From the NCBI GenBank assembly GCA_001643675.2, contig LSRY02000017.1, positions 806,001-870,000 of the forward strand: a stretch of DNA of 64,000 nucleotides, written 5' to 3'. Positions 35,546 to 47,242 of this stretch are shown in pieces. Made by a program: the position numbers and the translations under genes. Source of the DNA: Monocercomonoides exilis (taxonomy: Eukaryota > Preaxostyla > Oxymonadida > Polymastigidae). Under the pieces are notes generated by a model that worked only from the letters and a program-made list of their open reading frames with translations, ran no database searches and was not told the origin of the DNA. The stretch's first letter is position 1; each line of letters starts with the position of its first letter.

Positions 35546-37680
35546 GAGCCGTAAAAAGGGAAGGGAAGGGATAAACTGTTCAGAATGAGTCTCACTTTAA
35601 AGGGAGGGAAGAACTGGATATGCTATAATTTAACTGTTACAAATGCTGAGAGCAGAAGAGAGAAAAGGGGACAGATTTAAAGAAGAGCTGTAGAAAAACA
35701 GTTTTGTCCCTCTAAATAGGTTGCTCGTGGAGAAAAGATACAGTTGCAATTGGGGGAGATGAGAGAGATGATGGAGAGAGAGTTAAATGAAGAGGAAGCA
35801 AAAACAAAAGAAAAGGATGATCAAGAGAAAGAGGAAGATGATGATGAAAAAGGGAAAGAAATAGCGTGAACAAAAAACGAATGATGGTTGAGGCGAATTC
35901 AATGTTGATTTCCACACAGAGCAACATGAGCAGGAACTTTGGAAAAATAAGCAGTAAACAAAAGGAGAATTTAAAAATGTCGAGTTGAAATGATAGGAAA
36001 CGATGTGGTGAATCGAGAAAAAAATAAAAACTGTATTTTTCATGAAGAATAAAAAGAGAAGTTTCGAGATTGAGTCAATTATTTTTATAAACTGCAGTTT
36101 CCTGAATAATACTATCTTTGTTTGCTGAATCCGTAGTACTGTTGTGTAATGCCGGAAAATTTTGTGAGGTTTCACCTCGATTAATGAAAAGCACATTTCT
36201 TTTTCTACGGAAAAATAAAAATTCACATATTTGTTGCATTTTTTAAAGTTCTTTAAATATTTCTTTCCCCTTTTATAAGCTTTGTTAAACAGGTTAAGAG
36301 TCTTTTTTTTTGACTTTTTGATGTGTTTTGTTGGTCAAACTTTATAATTTTTAGGTTCATTTTTATTTTTCTTGATCAAAAAAAACCTTTTTTACCTAAA
36401 GCATAAAAAAGGTATGTTTTTTACCAAAATAAAAAACATATACATATCACAGAAATAAAAGCAATGTTCTTATGAAAAATCAAATTTTTTCTTTGATCAA
36501 TACATACCACAATAAAAATTATTTTTTCAATTTTTGATCTTTTTTATGAAGTCACAAAAAAAACACCCAAATTATTGATTTTCCTTTGTTTCAATTTTTT
36601 TGAAAAAAAAAATTCAAAAAGTTGTGTACAAAGATAATTTTGTGAATTATGGTTATTCAATAATAACAAATATTTTCTGCAATTCTGCACATTGAAATTA
36701 CATAAGAATTTAAAAATTATATCAAGTATTTCGTTTTCTAATTGATTTCACAATGAACATTATCGCTCTTATATTCATAACAAAGAATGTGACAGCACAG
36801 ACACAAATGAACATATAATCTGTGATGAATACACTAATTCATATGAAAAGAAAGAAATACATTAGTTGAAAAAAAAAAACCATGATCACTAAACAAAATA
36901 ATACATTTCTCAGGAAGTTTGAATGATAATTTTGATCTTAATTCATTGAATGATGCTTTTTTATATTAAACCTAAAAGAGAATTTATGAGATATGGACGA
37001 TGAAGAAACGCAAGGAGATAACGTTGATTGAATGGAATTACTCATTCAAGACAATAAAATATGAGATTGTTTCCAAAAAAAATTCATTAATTGAGAAGGG
37101 GAATAGAAACAAGAATGATTGGATATTGAGCTTCTTCTTCTTATTCCTCCTCTGTATTTTTTCTTGTCTTTGTCATATTTTCCAACTTGAATTCTTGAAT
37201 TGATGAGAGTCATTTGCACTTCGAAAAGAAAGATATTCGAAACAAAAAAAAGAATTATTTACTCACTTTCCTTTCCCATTGTCATCACCTTTTTTATTCC
37301 TTTTGCTGCGCAACAATACAAAGCAAAAGAAAACACTTCACAACAAAATACTCAATCTCCATTTTAAATAAGTTCCACAAAATGCACAATGAGAAAAAGA
37401 TAGGAAAAAGAAACACATAAAAAATGGGTATTAAACAGTTAGAAACGACTCACTTGAATGCTCAATTCAATTCTTTTTCTGGAAAAGAAAAAGAAGTTGA
37501 CTATTGAATGAGAAGAAATATTTGAGAGTTTAATGAGCTGAAGAATGCAAAAAGCCGATTGGAAATTGGAGAATAGTGTGGTGAATTAATAATTTTCTTA
37601 GACTGACAGTGTGGCTTGTGGGCTGCACTTCGAGAATGTTTCCTGTATTTTCTGTTTCTGTTTATCTTTTTTCTGACATG
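35546..37680. other. AT-rich intergenic, no gene recognised
   Basis: Long A/T runs, including repeated (A/T)TTTGATC(A) motifs around 36300-36560. The minus-strand frames at 35712-36226 are hydrophobic low-complexity sequence and not convincing genes. Confidence 0.5.
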
Positions 37681-37922
37681 TGGGTGATTCTTTTTGAAAA
37701 GTCGCAAATGTTAAATTTTCTAATACTTCAAAATTTTCATATTTTGCTCAAAATTATATTAACATACACTAAACTTAACTTAAATGGAATCTATTTCTTG
37801 ATAATGCAATTTCAAACATTCTTGAGGAGATTTGTGAGCTGAAACAGAAATTTGAGCAAAATATGAAATTTTTGATATATTTGAAAATTAAACATTTGTG
37901 ACTTTTCAAAAAGAATCACCCA
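37681..37922. mobile_element. 242-bp MITE-like element
   Basis: Its ends TGGGTGATTCTTTTTGAAAA and the inverted complement lead into GTCGCAAATGTTAAATTTTC. A second inner inverted match (CATATTTTGCTCAAA) extends the palindrome to about 75 bp per side. Same family as 16685-16941. Confidence 0.8.
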
Positions 37923-40151
37923 TGTGAATACACCAACTACGTTATCGTTACAAACAAAAATATCATCTGTTGATCCAGAAAACCATAATAAGAGTATGCT
38001 TTTGAAGTCAGTTCAATTCACAAAGTGTAAGAAGAGGAAGATGAAGAATTAACATAACCATTCTTTTGAAGGAAGAGATAATAAATATGAAGGGGAGGTG
38101 GTGACAAATATTTGTGAAAGTGATTTAAAGATTGAACGTTAATATATTTGTTTTTCCTTTTTTTGAGTTGGCCATTCGTGCAATTGATGGAGGAAGGGTT
38201 GCTTGTGTTTCCGAGGATGTGAAGGGCTGGAATGTGTGAAAAACTGGTGTGTTTGTTGTATCTTCAAGATATGAAGAGATATCATTATTATTTATTGCAT
38301 AATTGGTTTTCAGTTAAATCCCTTCCTTTTTTTTAAACTCTGACCAATTTTTTGATAACAAAATTTGATATCCCCCTTTTTGAAATTATAACTTGATCTT
38401 TTGAATAAAATGTAATAGATGAGTTGTGAAATAAAAAAATTTCAAAATAATTGGGTTATTACAAAAATACCCAATAATTTTGAAATTGTCTATGGAAATT
38501 TCGAAATTTTTGGGGAATTTTGCAATTACTCAGGTAGTCATATTTATTCTGTGAAAAAATATATTATTCATTTTAATGAAGTTTTTCGAAGCATTTTATC
38601 AAAAAATACACTGCCGTTTTTTTTATTAAAATTAGTTGAAAAAACTTTTAAATTATTTTTTTGGTGATTAATAAAGATTATTCAAACAAAACCTTTCAAC
38701 ACTGCAGTTTTTTGATAAACAGTTGGGTTAAAATCACAATAAACGATACTCATTTCTATTTCAAATATTTTTTTGAAGGATTTATCCCAAAAAAGAAATT
38801 TGAAAATGAAATTTCTTAAAAAAAATTTCAGTGATGTATTTCAACAGCACATCATCTTTTCCACAATTTCTCTAAGTTTTTGCAACAATAAAACAGCTAT
38901 TTCCCTTCATTTGTCTTCAAGTTTCAGGTGCAGCATTATTTCCTCTCACTTTTTCTTTTTTCTACTCTTCCTATTTATTTCTTGCAAAATATTTATTCCA
39001 CACAATTCTTCGGATTGTGCATCATAATCATTATTGAAATAAAATAATTTATTTTCTTAGTCCTTCCAAATTTCTGTTTACTCAGATGTTCTGCTCCTTC
39101 AAAATTCATTTTTCATCGAATTGCGAAATGCCGCGTGTTGAATCCTAAAAAAGTTGCATAAACATTTATGATAAAATATATTCTAGCTCTAATATATTTG
39201 TAAGATAACATTTAGCTCTCTTTTTCGCTGTTCTCCTCTACTTCGAATAAATTGACTTTTGATAAAAATCGTCTGAATCAAAACTTTGGAAATGAAACGG
39301 ATGGAAATATCTTTGCAACATATAGCACAATATAAAATGCATACATTAAAAATTTCTCATTTCCATCGAAAATATTGTTGCACCACAGCATTCCAACAAT
39401 CAAAATAAACAATTTCATCTTCCATCAAACAGATATCGTTTTTGTAATACGCAACCTTTTCACTGGAAATATTTCATTTCGTCAACCTGTCCTTGTTTCA
39501 GCTTCGGAATCTCACTCCGTTGGCAGTTTCTGAGCGTTTGACATTTCTTGATCATGTTCCATAACGAATTGGAGCCACAAAAGAAAAAGGGCACAACTCG
39601 ATGTGTCGTGGCTAAATGGGCATATGAAGACAATGTGATAGCAAAAGGATGGATTTATGGTGTGGGGTGATGGATTTGTGCATTGAAAATAAATAGGGTT
39701 TTGGAGGGGAAAGGAACGATAAAAAAAATTTTTTGTGGAAAAAAGGTATTTTCGTGAGATTCAAAAGGCAAAATGGATGCGTGGGAAATGGATTGGGATG
39801 GACTTTTGTGGGGTTGTTTTTTCGATTTTTGTGAGTTAGAAGGAGCGGGGGTTGTGTTTATAATTTGAGAAAAAGATTTTGATGTGGAGGAGGTGGGATA
39901 AGAGGTGAAAACAAGAAGGACAGAAGATGGGCGGAGCGAATGGAATATATTTATTGGAGGAGAGGATTAGAGATGGAAAGGAAATGGAGAGATATGGAAA
40001 AGGGATGTTATTTTTTTTCAAATGCAGGGAGAGAGAGGAGGGTTCATATGAGGCGGAGCAAGAGGGAGATTATTTGTGAGTGAGTGTTTGATAAGAAAGG
40101 GAAGTGGGGTTGAAGAAAAAAAAGTGAAAGAAAAATTTTTTCATATTTCAA
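37923..40151. other. AT-rich intergenic, no gene recognised
   Basis: Only short AT-rich frames (e.g. 38419-38667, 38773-39027 plus) without domains. Near 39580-40080 the base composition rises slightly but every frame is broken. Confidence 0.45.
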
Positions 40152-40535
40152 TACAGATATCGCATAAAATACCGGACAAGATCGATATCTCAATTACCGC
40201 AAGAAGAAAAATTCTGACAAATTTCCTCAAAATATATCTCATCTGCACAAACTGACATATCATACCAGACTTTTAAAATCGCCTCATTTGTGCTCAGTAA
40301 AAAAATTTTTATTGAAATTTTCAGAGAAATAGGATTTTGAGTTTTTCCGAAATTTCAAAAATTATTTTTTCTGAGCATAAACGAGGAAGTTTTGAAAGTT
40401 TTATTTTTCTAATGAGTTTGTATCAATGAGATATATTTTGAGGAAAATTTACAGAATTTTTCCTCTTGCGGTTGTTGTGAAATCGATCTTGTCCAGTATC
40501 TTGTGCGATGTCCGGTATTTTATGCGATATCTGTA
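40152..40535. mobile_element. 384-bp palindromic MITE with TA ends
   Basis: TACAGATATCGCATAAAATA at the left is mirrored at the right end (TATTTTATGCGATATCTGTA). Inverted similarity continues through GGACAAGATCGAT and CCGCAAGA to a short loop near 40345-40375. TA at both ends suggests insertion at TA, as in Tc1/mariner-type elements. Confidence 0.85.
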
Positions 40536-40740
40536 TAATCTATTTTGTGAACAGTTTGGTCGTGCCTCACATTTGCAAGGCAAGGGATAAAGGCAGAGGT
40601 GGAGGAAAACGGGAACAAGGAGTATCAGTGACAACACTTTGCGGGATGTCCTTCGATCATGGCATCCTTTTTTATCTGTCCCGAAAACATTATTCAAAAA
40701 TACAAACTGAATTTTTTGTTTCACTAATTAGTTCGGAATA

Positions 40741-41570
40741 ATGGAAATTGAGGAAAATTCCACAGAAATAAACTATCCTCATATCTTGTTTAAAACATTC
40801 AGCAACGGTGATAGCAGTTTGCACTGGTTATTCGATAATAAAATAATTTTCATTTCAAAGAAATGCTCTCCATACAACTAAGATATGCATTTCTCCGCAT
40901 ATCCAACAGGAAGATTTGTCTATCATTGCAGAAAATGCAAATGCAATAATTCTATTAAATAAACACTCCTTCTTTTCATACAAAAGCAAAAATTGAATTT
41001 ATATAACTTACTATTTTGTTATTTCACTGAGGCATGCAGCAGCTTCAGGCCAGATCTCTTTCAGGTCTTTGCGAAATAATCAGGGGGGAGATTTATGCAA
41101 TTTGCCGGAAAGCTTGTTATTCGGAATTCCACTCGAAAAAAGATAAATTAGGAGGATTTGGAAAAGTTGTCGAATTGGATGAGTGTCAGTTACGGAAAAG
41201 GAAGTTTCATAGTTGCAGATCCAAAAAGCAGGTTTGGATATTTGGAATCTAAAAGAAAAAAATCCTTTGTGAAACAAAGCATTAATTATTCCTGTGAAAA
41301 AATGAGACTCAAAACTTTGTTTGATAAAAATATCAAAAACGATGGAGAAAAAAACAACGATTCATTCAGATTGTTGGAAAACCTTTACAAATTTGCAAGA
41401 GCATGGATTTGTGCACGAAACATTTGATCATTGCAAGGAATTTAAAAATATAATAACAAACTGTCATACAAATAACATCGAAGCTGTCTGGAGTTGGTCA
41501 TGAAGGTATTTGCCATCAAATGGAACAAGCTTGCATCACATTGAAGATTTCATTACTGCATTAATATTGT
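40741..41570 (+). pseudogene. Merlin / IS1595 (ISXO2-like) transposase, broken
   Basis: From ATG at 40741 the protein has an N-terminal zinc-type CHCRKCKC region after GRFVY, then VVELDECQLRKRKFHS (first acidic motif) followed by KQVWIFGI. After frame changes come TIHSDCWKTFTNLQEHGFVH (second motif) and TNNIEAVWSWS (third, Glu). These match in order the DDE_Tnp_IS1595 fold: V-E-x-D-E, then S/T-D-W/C-W, then N-x-I-E-x-x-W. TAA codons at about 40880 and 40960, a TGA right after the Glu motif near 41500, and three different frames show it is inactive. Merlin elements are the eukaryotic relatives of IS1016/IS1595. Confidence 0.75.
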
Positions 41571-41971
41571 TAAAAAAAAAAGAAAATTTCAATCCAAAAG
41601 TTATTAGAAATTGTTTTTGAATTTTTTCCTGAGAGATCTGAGAAAACATTCGATGAAGTTTATGAAATAAGTGAAGATGAAACCGAAACAGCAACGAGCA
41701 GCATTTCATCCGTTGGAACAGAAGACACAGATGCAACAGTTTATTCGATTGAGAAAAAAACGGAAGATGATGGAGAAAAAGTTTATCGTTGGGAAAAATT
41801 TGATACAGTTTAATTCTTTGAGCTTTAATTTGTTTGTTCGAAATTTTTTATTACAAAGCTCATTGAAAATATAAAAAACCTTAATTTCATCATATATTAT
41901 AAAGTGTTCGATCAAAAAGGATGCCATTATCGGAATCATGCCTTTTGCGGCAGAGACAGAAAAAGAAAGTT

Positions 41972-42806
<835 letters not shown>

Positions 42807-44231
42807 AAATGGTGTATATCAACAAACCCGATTATTAGATGAAATTCAAATAAGAAATTTTAATTTAAATAACTTTATTTTATTTGAATAAAGCATAACT
42901 TTATTTGAATAAGACACACTTTATTCAAATAAACTCACTTCATTTAAGAATTCTCAACTTCATTTGAGTTTCTGTTTTGTTATAATTACACTTAATATAG
43001 AATCAAGAACATCATAATTATAACTTTCTTAAAAAATTATTTTAATGTGTTATTCACCTTTGTGAAAATGTGAAAAGATAATCACTTTTTTTTTGAAATT
43101 CAATAAAATGAACATATTGATTTTGATGCATTTCAAGGAAATTCAAAATATGAAAACTGTTCGAATACATTAATCGATAACAATTTTTAATGTTTCTCTG
43201 TTTACGTAAAATTTTTGAAAACAAAAAATAATAAAAATATGGAAAGTTGAAAATACAGATATTCGATATTTGAATAACAAGACAATAGATTTTATGAAAG
43301 AGAAATCCCAGGAGCAATCAAGTTCTTTGAAAGCGGTGGATCATAACTTTTGTGTCGTAAATTGTTCATAAAAGGAGAAATATAGACAAATAGTTCAAAT
43401 GCATATTTATGGAGCAGTAATGAAGAATTATCCATTAAACGTTCATGCTTGAATCATAATTAATGTTTGCAAGTTGTGTTGAATGTTTATTTTTCTGAAT
43501 AATATTGAATGTGTTGTTATACGCATTTGAATATTCATGTTTTAATTAAGGCTGACAAAATGAAAATGCAGAACAAAATGATCGAGCAACAAACAGAGAT
43601 ATACCTTATAGTTTTGAAGAAGAAGAAATCAGTTTTTAGCAAGATGAAGAATAGTGAGGAAAGGGTTTTTTTTAAAAGAAAGAAAGACTGGTGAGAAAAA
43701 GTGTAAATACGAAAATTGAGAGCGTTCATGATTCACAAAACTTCAAATATTTATTCTGGTTGAGGGAATGCTTAAGTCGAAAGATATTTTTTATCTAAGA
43801 AAAGGAAATTAAAGAGGAAATGAGGAAATGAAGAAATAGAAATGAATTGCCCATTGTTACCTATTTTTTGTTGACAAGAGCTGAAGGGGCAAGTTGGATG
43901 TTTGTAGGATTCAATGAAAACTGCTTGCCAGAAGAATGTGCAACCAAAGAAGAATAATTCAGATTCACACGTGTTTCAACGAGAGTCTTTGTATTTGTTA
44001 TCGTTAACCTTCAAAATTCTAAATATAAAATAACCTCATCAACAACAACTTCCTTTTCTTCTTTTTCTTCTTCATGTCTTTCGAACTGCAATGATCTCTT
44101 CCTGCCTTTTCGTCCTCACTATAACTTGAAAGGATTCAACGCAGAAACACTCGAAAACGCATTCTTTCCCCTTCAATGAAATACTGCTGCTCATGTGCCG
44201 TAGAAAGCAATGGCTCATTTTCATCGTCTCA

Positions 44232-44480
44232 TCATTCTTCTTCCTCCTCTTTTTCTTCTTCCATATCAAATCCCATCTTCCTTATATATTTCATCATTCT
44301 AATCTGGAGCAGCACGCCGATCAACTTCGCCATTTCGGAGGCGGAGAAGTGAAGAGAAGAAATCTTCAGAGAATGATAAGCCATCATCAGCTCCTGCGAT
44401 TGACCCTTCGGATGCGTCTGTGGTGGCGGCTTCACACACGTCGGCAGCAGCGATGGACTGCATCGAAAGACGGCTGCGAA
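44232..44480 (-). repeat. diverged copy of the 1.95-2.13 kb segment
   Basis: On the minus strand it encodes TTDASEGSIAGADDGLSFSE and LLRLRNGEVDRRAAPD in one frame, SASEMAKLIGVLLQIR in another. Both frames have counterparts at 1955-2130. It diverges from the broken plus-strand gene beginning near 44453. Confidence 0.5.
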
Positions 44481-45278
44481 TTGTGGTGCCAGAGGTGGCT
44501 GGGGTGCATGGGCGGCACATGCCGCTGTCGCTGCAGCTGCTGCGGGCGCTGTAGACGCTGCGGGGATTTGGGGGTCGCCTCAGTCGAGGCGTGTGATGGC
44601 GAAGCTGGACGAGGAAGTGATGGGGCGAGGGGTTGCAGTGTGTGAAGCGGGGGAGATTGTGGTGAAGGAGCTGGAGGCAGCGGGGATGAGGACGGATGAC
44701 GATGTGGTTCTATTGCCAGTAGATATTGAACAAACTATGCTGGAGGAGCGGGAAGAAGCAGAGGAAGGAGAAAGGGGAGGCAAAGAGGGAGAAGAAAATG
44801 GAGAAGAAGATGGAAGGAAAGAGGGAAGCGAGGGGAATGAGGAGAAAGGCGGATATCCGACAGCGCACAGAGAGTTTGTAGAAAGAATTAAAGAGAGCCA
44901 GGGGAAGCTGGAAGAAGCAATTGCACCGCTGGTTGTGGAAGGGCTTGGGTTGAGTGGGCTGAGGTTTGTGAAGGCTGATGCTGAGGTGGGCGCAGACAAG
45001 CAGCATTCAGTTGAACCTGAAGTGTGCAGTTCTTTGTCAGCCAATGGCATCTAACAGGAGATATTAAGAGAGCGGAAGAAGCAGCAGGGAATAGGTCTTT
45101 AGGTATAACTTCGGATGGAATGGGAAAAGATGTGGAACAAGTGGAAATGTCGAAGAATGATTTGGCAATGTTTGAGGAGTCGGGGATAGAGGGCGGTTCG
45201 ATTGATTTGGAGAAGGAAAAAGAGGAGGAGGAAGAAGAAAAAGTTGATGGATACATGAAGTTTATATTTAAGAAATGA
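44453..45278 (+). pseudogene. broken gene, Glu-rich coiled-coil product, unrecognised
   Basis: Starting at ATG 44453 (MDCIERRLRIVVPEVAGVHG), a frame reads HMPLSLQLLRAL, TAG, then TLRGFGGRLSRG. A one-base frame change near 44590 leads to MAKLDEEVMGRGVAVCEAGE and a Glu-rich helix to about 45010. A further frame switch, possibly a 47-nt GT-AG intron at 45024-45070, leads to RAEEAAGNRSLG and ends at TGA 45276. GC content is much higher than in the surroundings. No domain is recognised. The stop plus the frame change suggest a recent pseudogene. Confidence 0.5.
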
Positions 45279-45497
45279 AAAGGACAAAAGCAGAAAGAGG
45301 AAATAATACATGAGGTTTTGGAGAAGTGGACACAGAAGAAGTAGCTTCAGCTTCACATTAAAAAGGTATATTTTCACAAACATAGTCGAAGTGGAAGGAA
45401 TAGGAAGAGAGGGTGAGGAAGAAAATGAAGAAAATGAAGAGATGAAATTTCTCATGAATTTTCATTTGAAAGAAAAAGGAGATAAGATGATTGGAAG

Positions 45498-46492
45498 TCA
45501 AATGTTGCACTCAGCATTATCATCTGTATTGCTGTTCCACAATCTTAGTGTTGGAGTTGTTGAACCACATTGCTGGAATGGTGATTGGGTTATGGCATTG
45601 CTTCTAAAGAAAACAACGTTTACTCTTCCATCAGTTACAGTGTTGCCATCGAAGAAACAGAATGTGATGAATTTTACTCCATTCATCCATGAATATGTGT
45701 CTCTGTAAAACATTGCAGCACCTCCTAATGAAGATGACGAATTTGTCAATTTGTTATAGATGAACTGGCATTCATTAATTGAAAACTGACTTAGTTGATT
45801 ATTCGGAGGATTCTTGAATGTTAAAGAATCTGCAGAATCGCCACCGGTATTTGAGATGCACTTGCATTTGGCGAACAAAAATTGGCAAGTTGAGGTCATA
45901 TTATTGAGCCAGAAATACCAGCCAGTTCCACACCAATATGTTATTGAACAACTTTCCGCTCTGTTTTCTGAGAATGTCCAAGAAGAATTTGGTTGAGGGC
46001 TCCATATTGATACTGCTCCTCCATGTAATTCCGAACAACTTGTGAAATTGGATTTTGTGACATTTATTTTCAGCAAATTTCCTCAATATATAACGCTCCA
46101 GCATGATCATTGGATGAGCATTTATTGAATGAATACGAAACGATTGTGAGATTTGCATTTGTGCAATTGACATAAAGTGCACCTCCCCAGGCACTTCCGC
46201 TATTTGAATCATTCCATTCGCATAACTCAAATCTGTAGCTGTTAACATCGAATGAAGTCAGTCTTCCAGGTTTATTTCTATCAGTTTCATTTCCAATATA
46301 CTCAACATGAGCATTTGTGGAAGAGCGTGTTTGATGAAGGAAAGAAGTGTTGAAGGTTAGAGAGAAGTGGAGGCTGTTTAGAGTGGGAAGGAATGAACGA
46401 ATCTGGAAAAAGAGAGAGAAAATATTGCAAAAAGGATGGAAATTAGAGGAAACAGAAGAAGAAAAAAGAAAATCAAGTTTGTCTACTTCCAC
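45498..46492 (-). pseudogene. truncated inverted paralogue of the large beta-helix protein
   Basis: The minus-strand product aligns closely with the N-terminal ~250 residues of the gene starting at 47.2 kb: FELCEWNDSNSGS, NLTIVSYSFNKCS, DHAGALY, NVTKSNFTSCSELHGGAVSI, SCSITYWCGTGWYF, SINECQFIYNKL and FFDGNTVTDGR. One frameshift lies near 46075 (after ALYIEEI). The frame ends at TGA 45498, well before the second beta-helix module. It also preserves the 5' coding part (TSFLHQTRSSTNAHVEYIG) that is interrupted by TGA in the large gene. It is head-to-head with that gene. Confidence 0.85.
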
Positions 46493-47157
46493 GTTGCATT
46501 AAGTGCATTTTTGCAGTTATTTGTGTATTAGACATTGAAATTGTTCAGAGCATTTCACTTTTCCTCTTAACATTTTTATCCAGAAAAAAATCGTATGATC
46601 TGGGTTTTTTTTTTTTTAAATAAACATAAAAATATAAATGAAACAAACCTTTTACTCATTTTATTCTTCATTATTATGTCTTTCAAGCTCATTTTGTTGT
46701 AATTTAGTCATATTTCCAATAAAAATCAAATTGATCAAAGTTGTTATAAAAATTGAATAATAAACACTTAAAAAAGCAACACAAAATGATCCGATTAGTA
46801 ATTTTGGAAAAAAAATTTTTTTTTCCATGGCTTTTTCATAATGGATTTCAGCGTTAATTTGCATATGCAATCTTTAATTAAAATAAACCAACTTCATTTG
46901 AATTTAATGGGTTTATTTGAATTAAACGGATTTATTTGAATTGAAGAAGTTTATTCAAATTTCATCTATTAAAAATTGTTTGCGAAAAAATAATTTGTAA
47001 CTTTAACATTAAATACAAATTAATGTTAAAATTATTTATTTTGAATAATTTAATGAATTTTAAATAAATAATTGTTATTTTTCGATTTTAACATTCATTT
47101 TCTATTCACATCTCTATTATCATTCACTCATCTCTCTTTCTTCCCTTTTCTCAACAG
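46493..47157. other. AT-rich spacer between head-to-head paralogues
   Basis: Contains TTTATTTGAATNAA repeats (46888-46969) and AT runs. A good acceptor CTTTTCTCAACAG ends at 47157, just before the coding stretch of the large gene; the upstream exon is not identified. Confidence 0.5.
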
Positions 47158-47242
47158 CCCATCCACTTCTCTTTCTGCCTTCAACGCCTCTTTCCTCAGC
47201 CAAACACGCTCTTCATCAAATGCTGCAAAGGTGTATGTGTGA

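Larger units (their letters stand above)
42836..46969. mobile_element. possible 4.1-kb segment bounded by inverted, repeat-rich ends
   Basis: Left end TAGATGAAATTCAAATAA (42836) and right end TTTATTCAAATTTCATCTA (to 46969) are inverted matches. Both are followed inward by several copies of TTTATTTGAAT spaced about 20 bp (42870-42970 and 46888-46960). The interior holds a broken gene and a truncated paralogue of the neighbouring surface-protein gene. It could be a transposon-like segment or two independent AT-rich satellite patches. No transposase is seen. Confidence 0.35.

Noticed and set aside
35712-36226. Hydrophobic minus-strand frames as membrane proteins
   Set aside because: Phe/Leu-rich composition arises from AT-rich purine/pyrimidine runs; no consistent gene structure.
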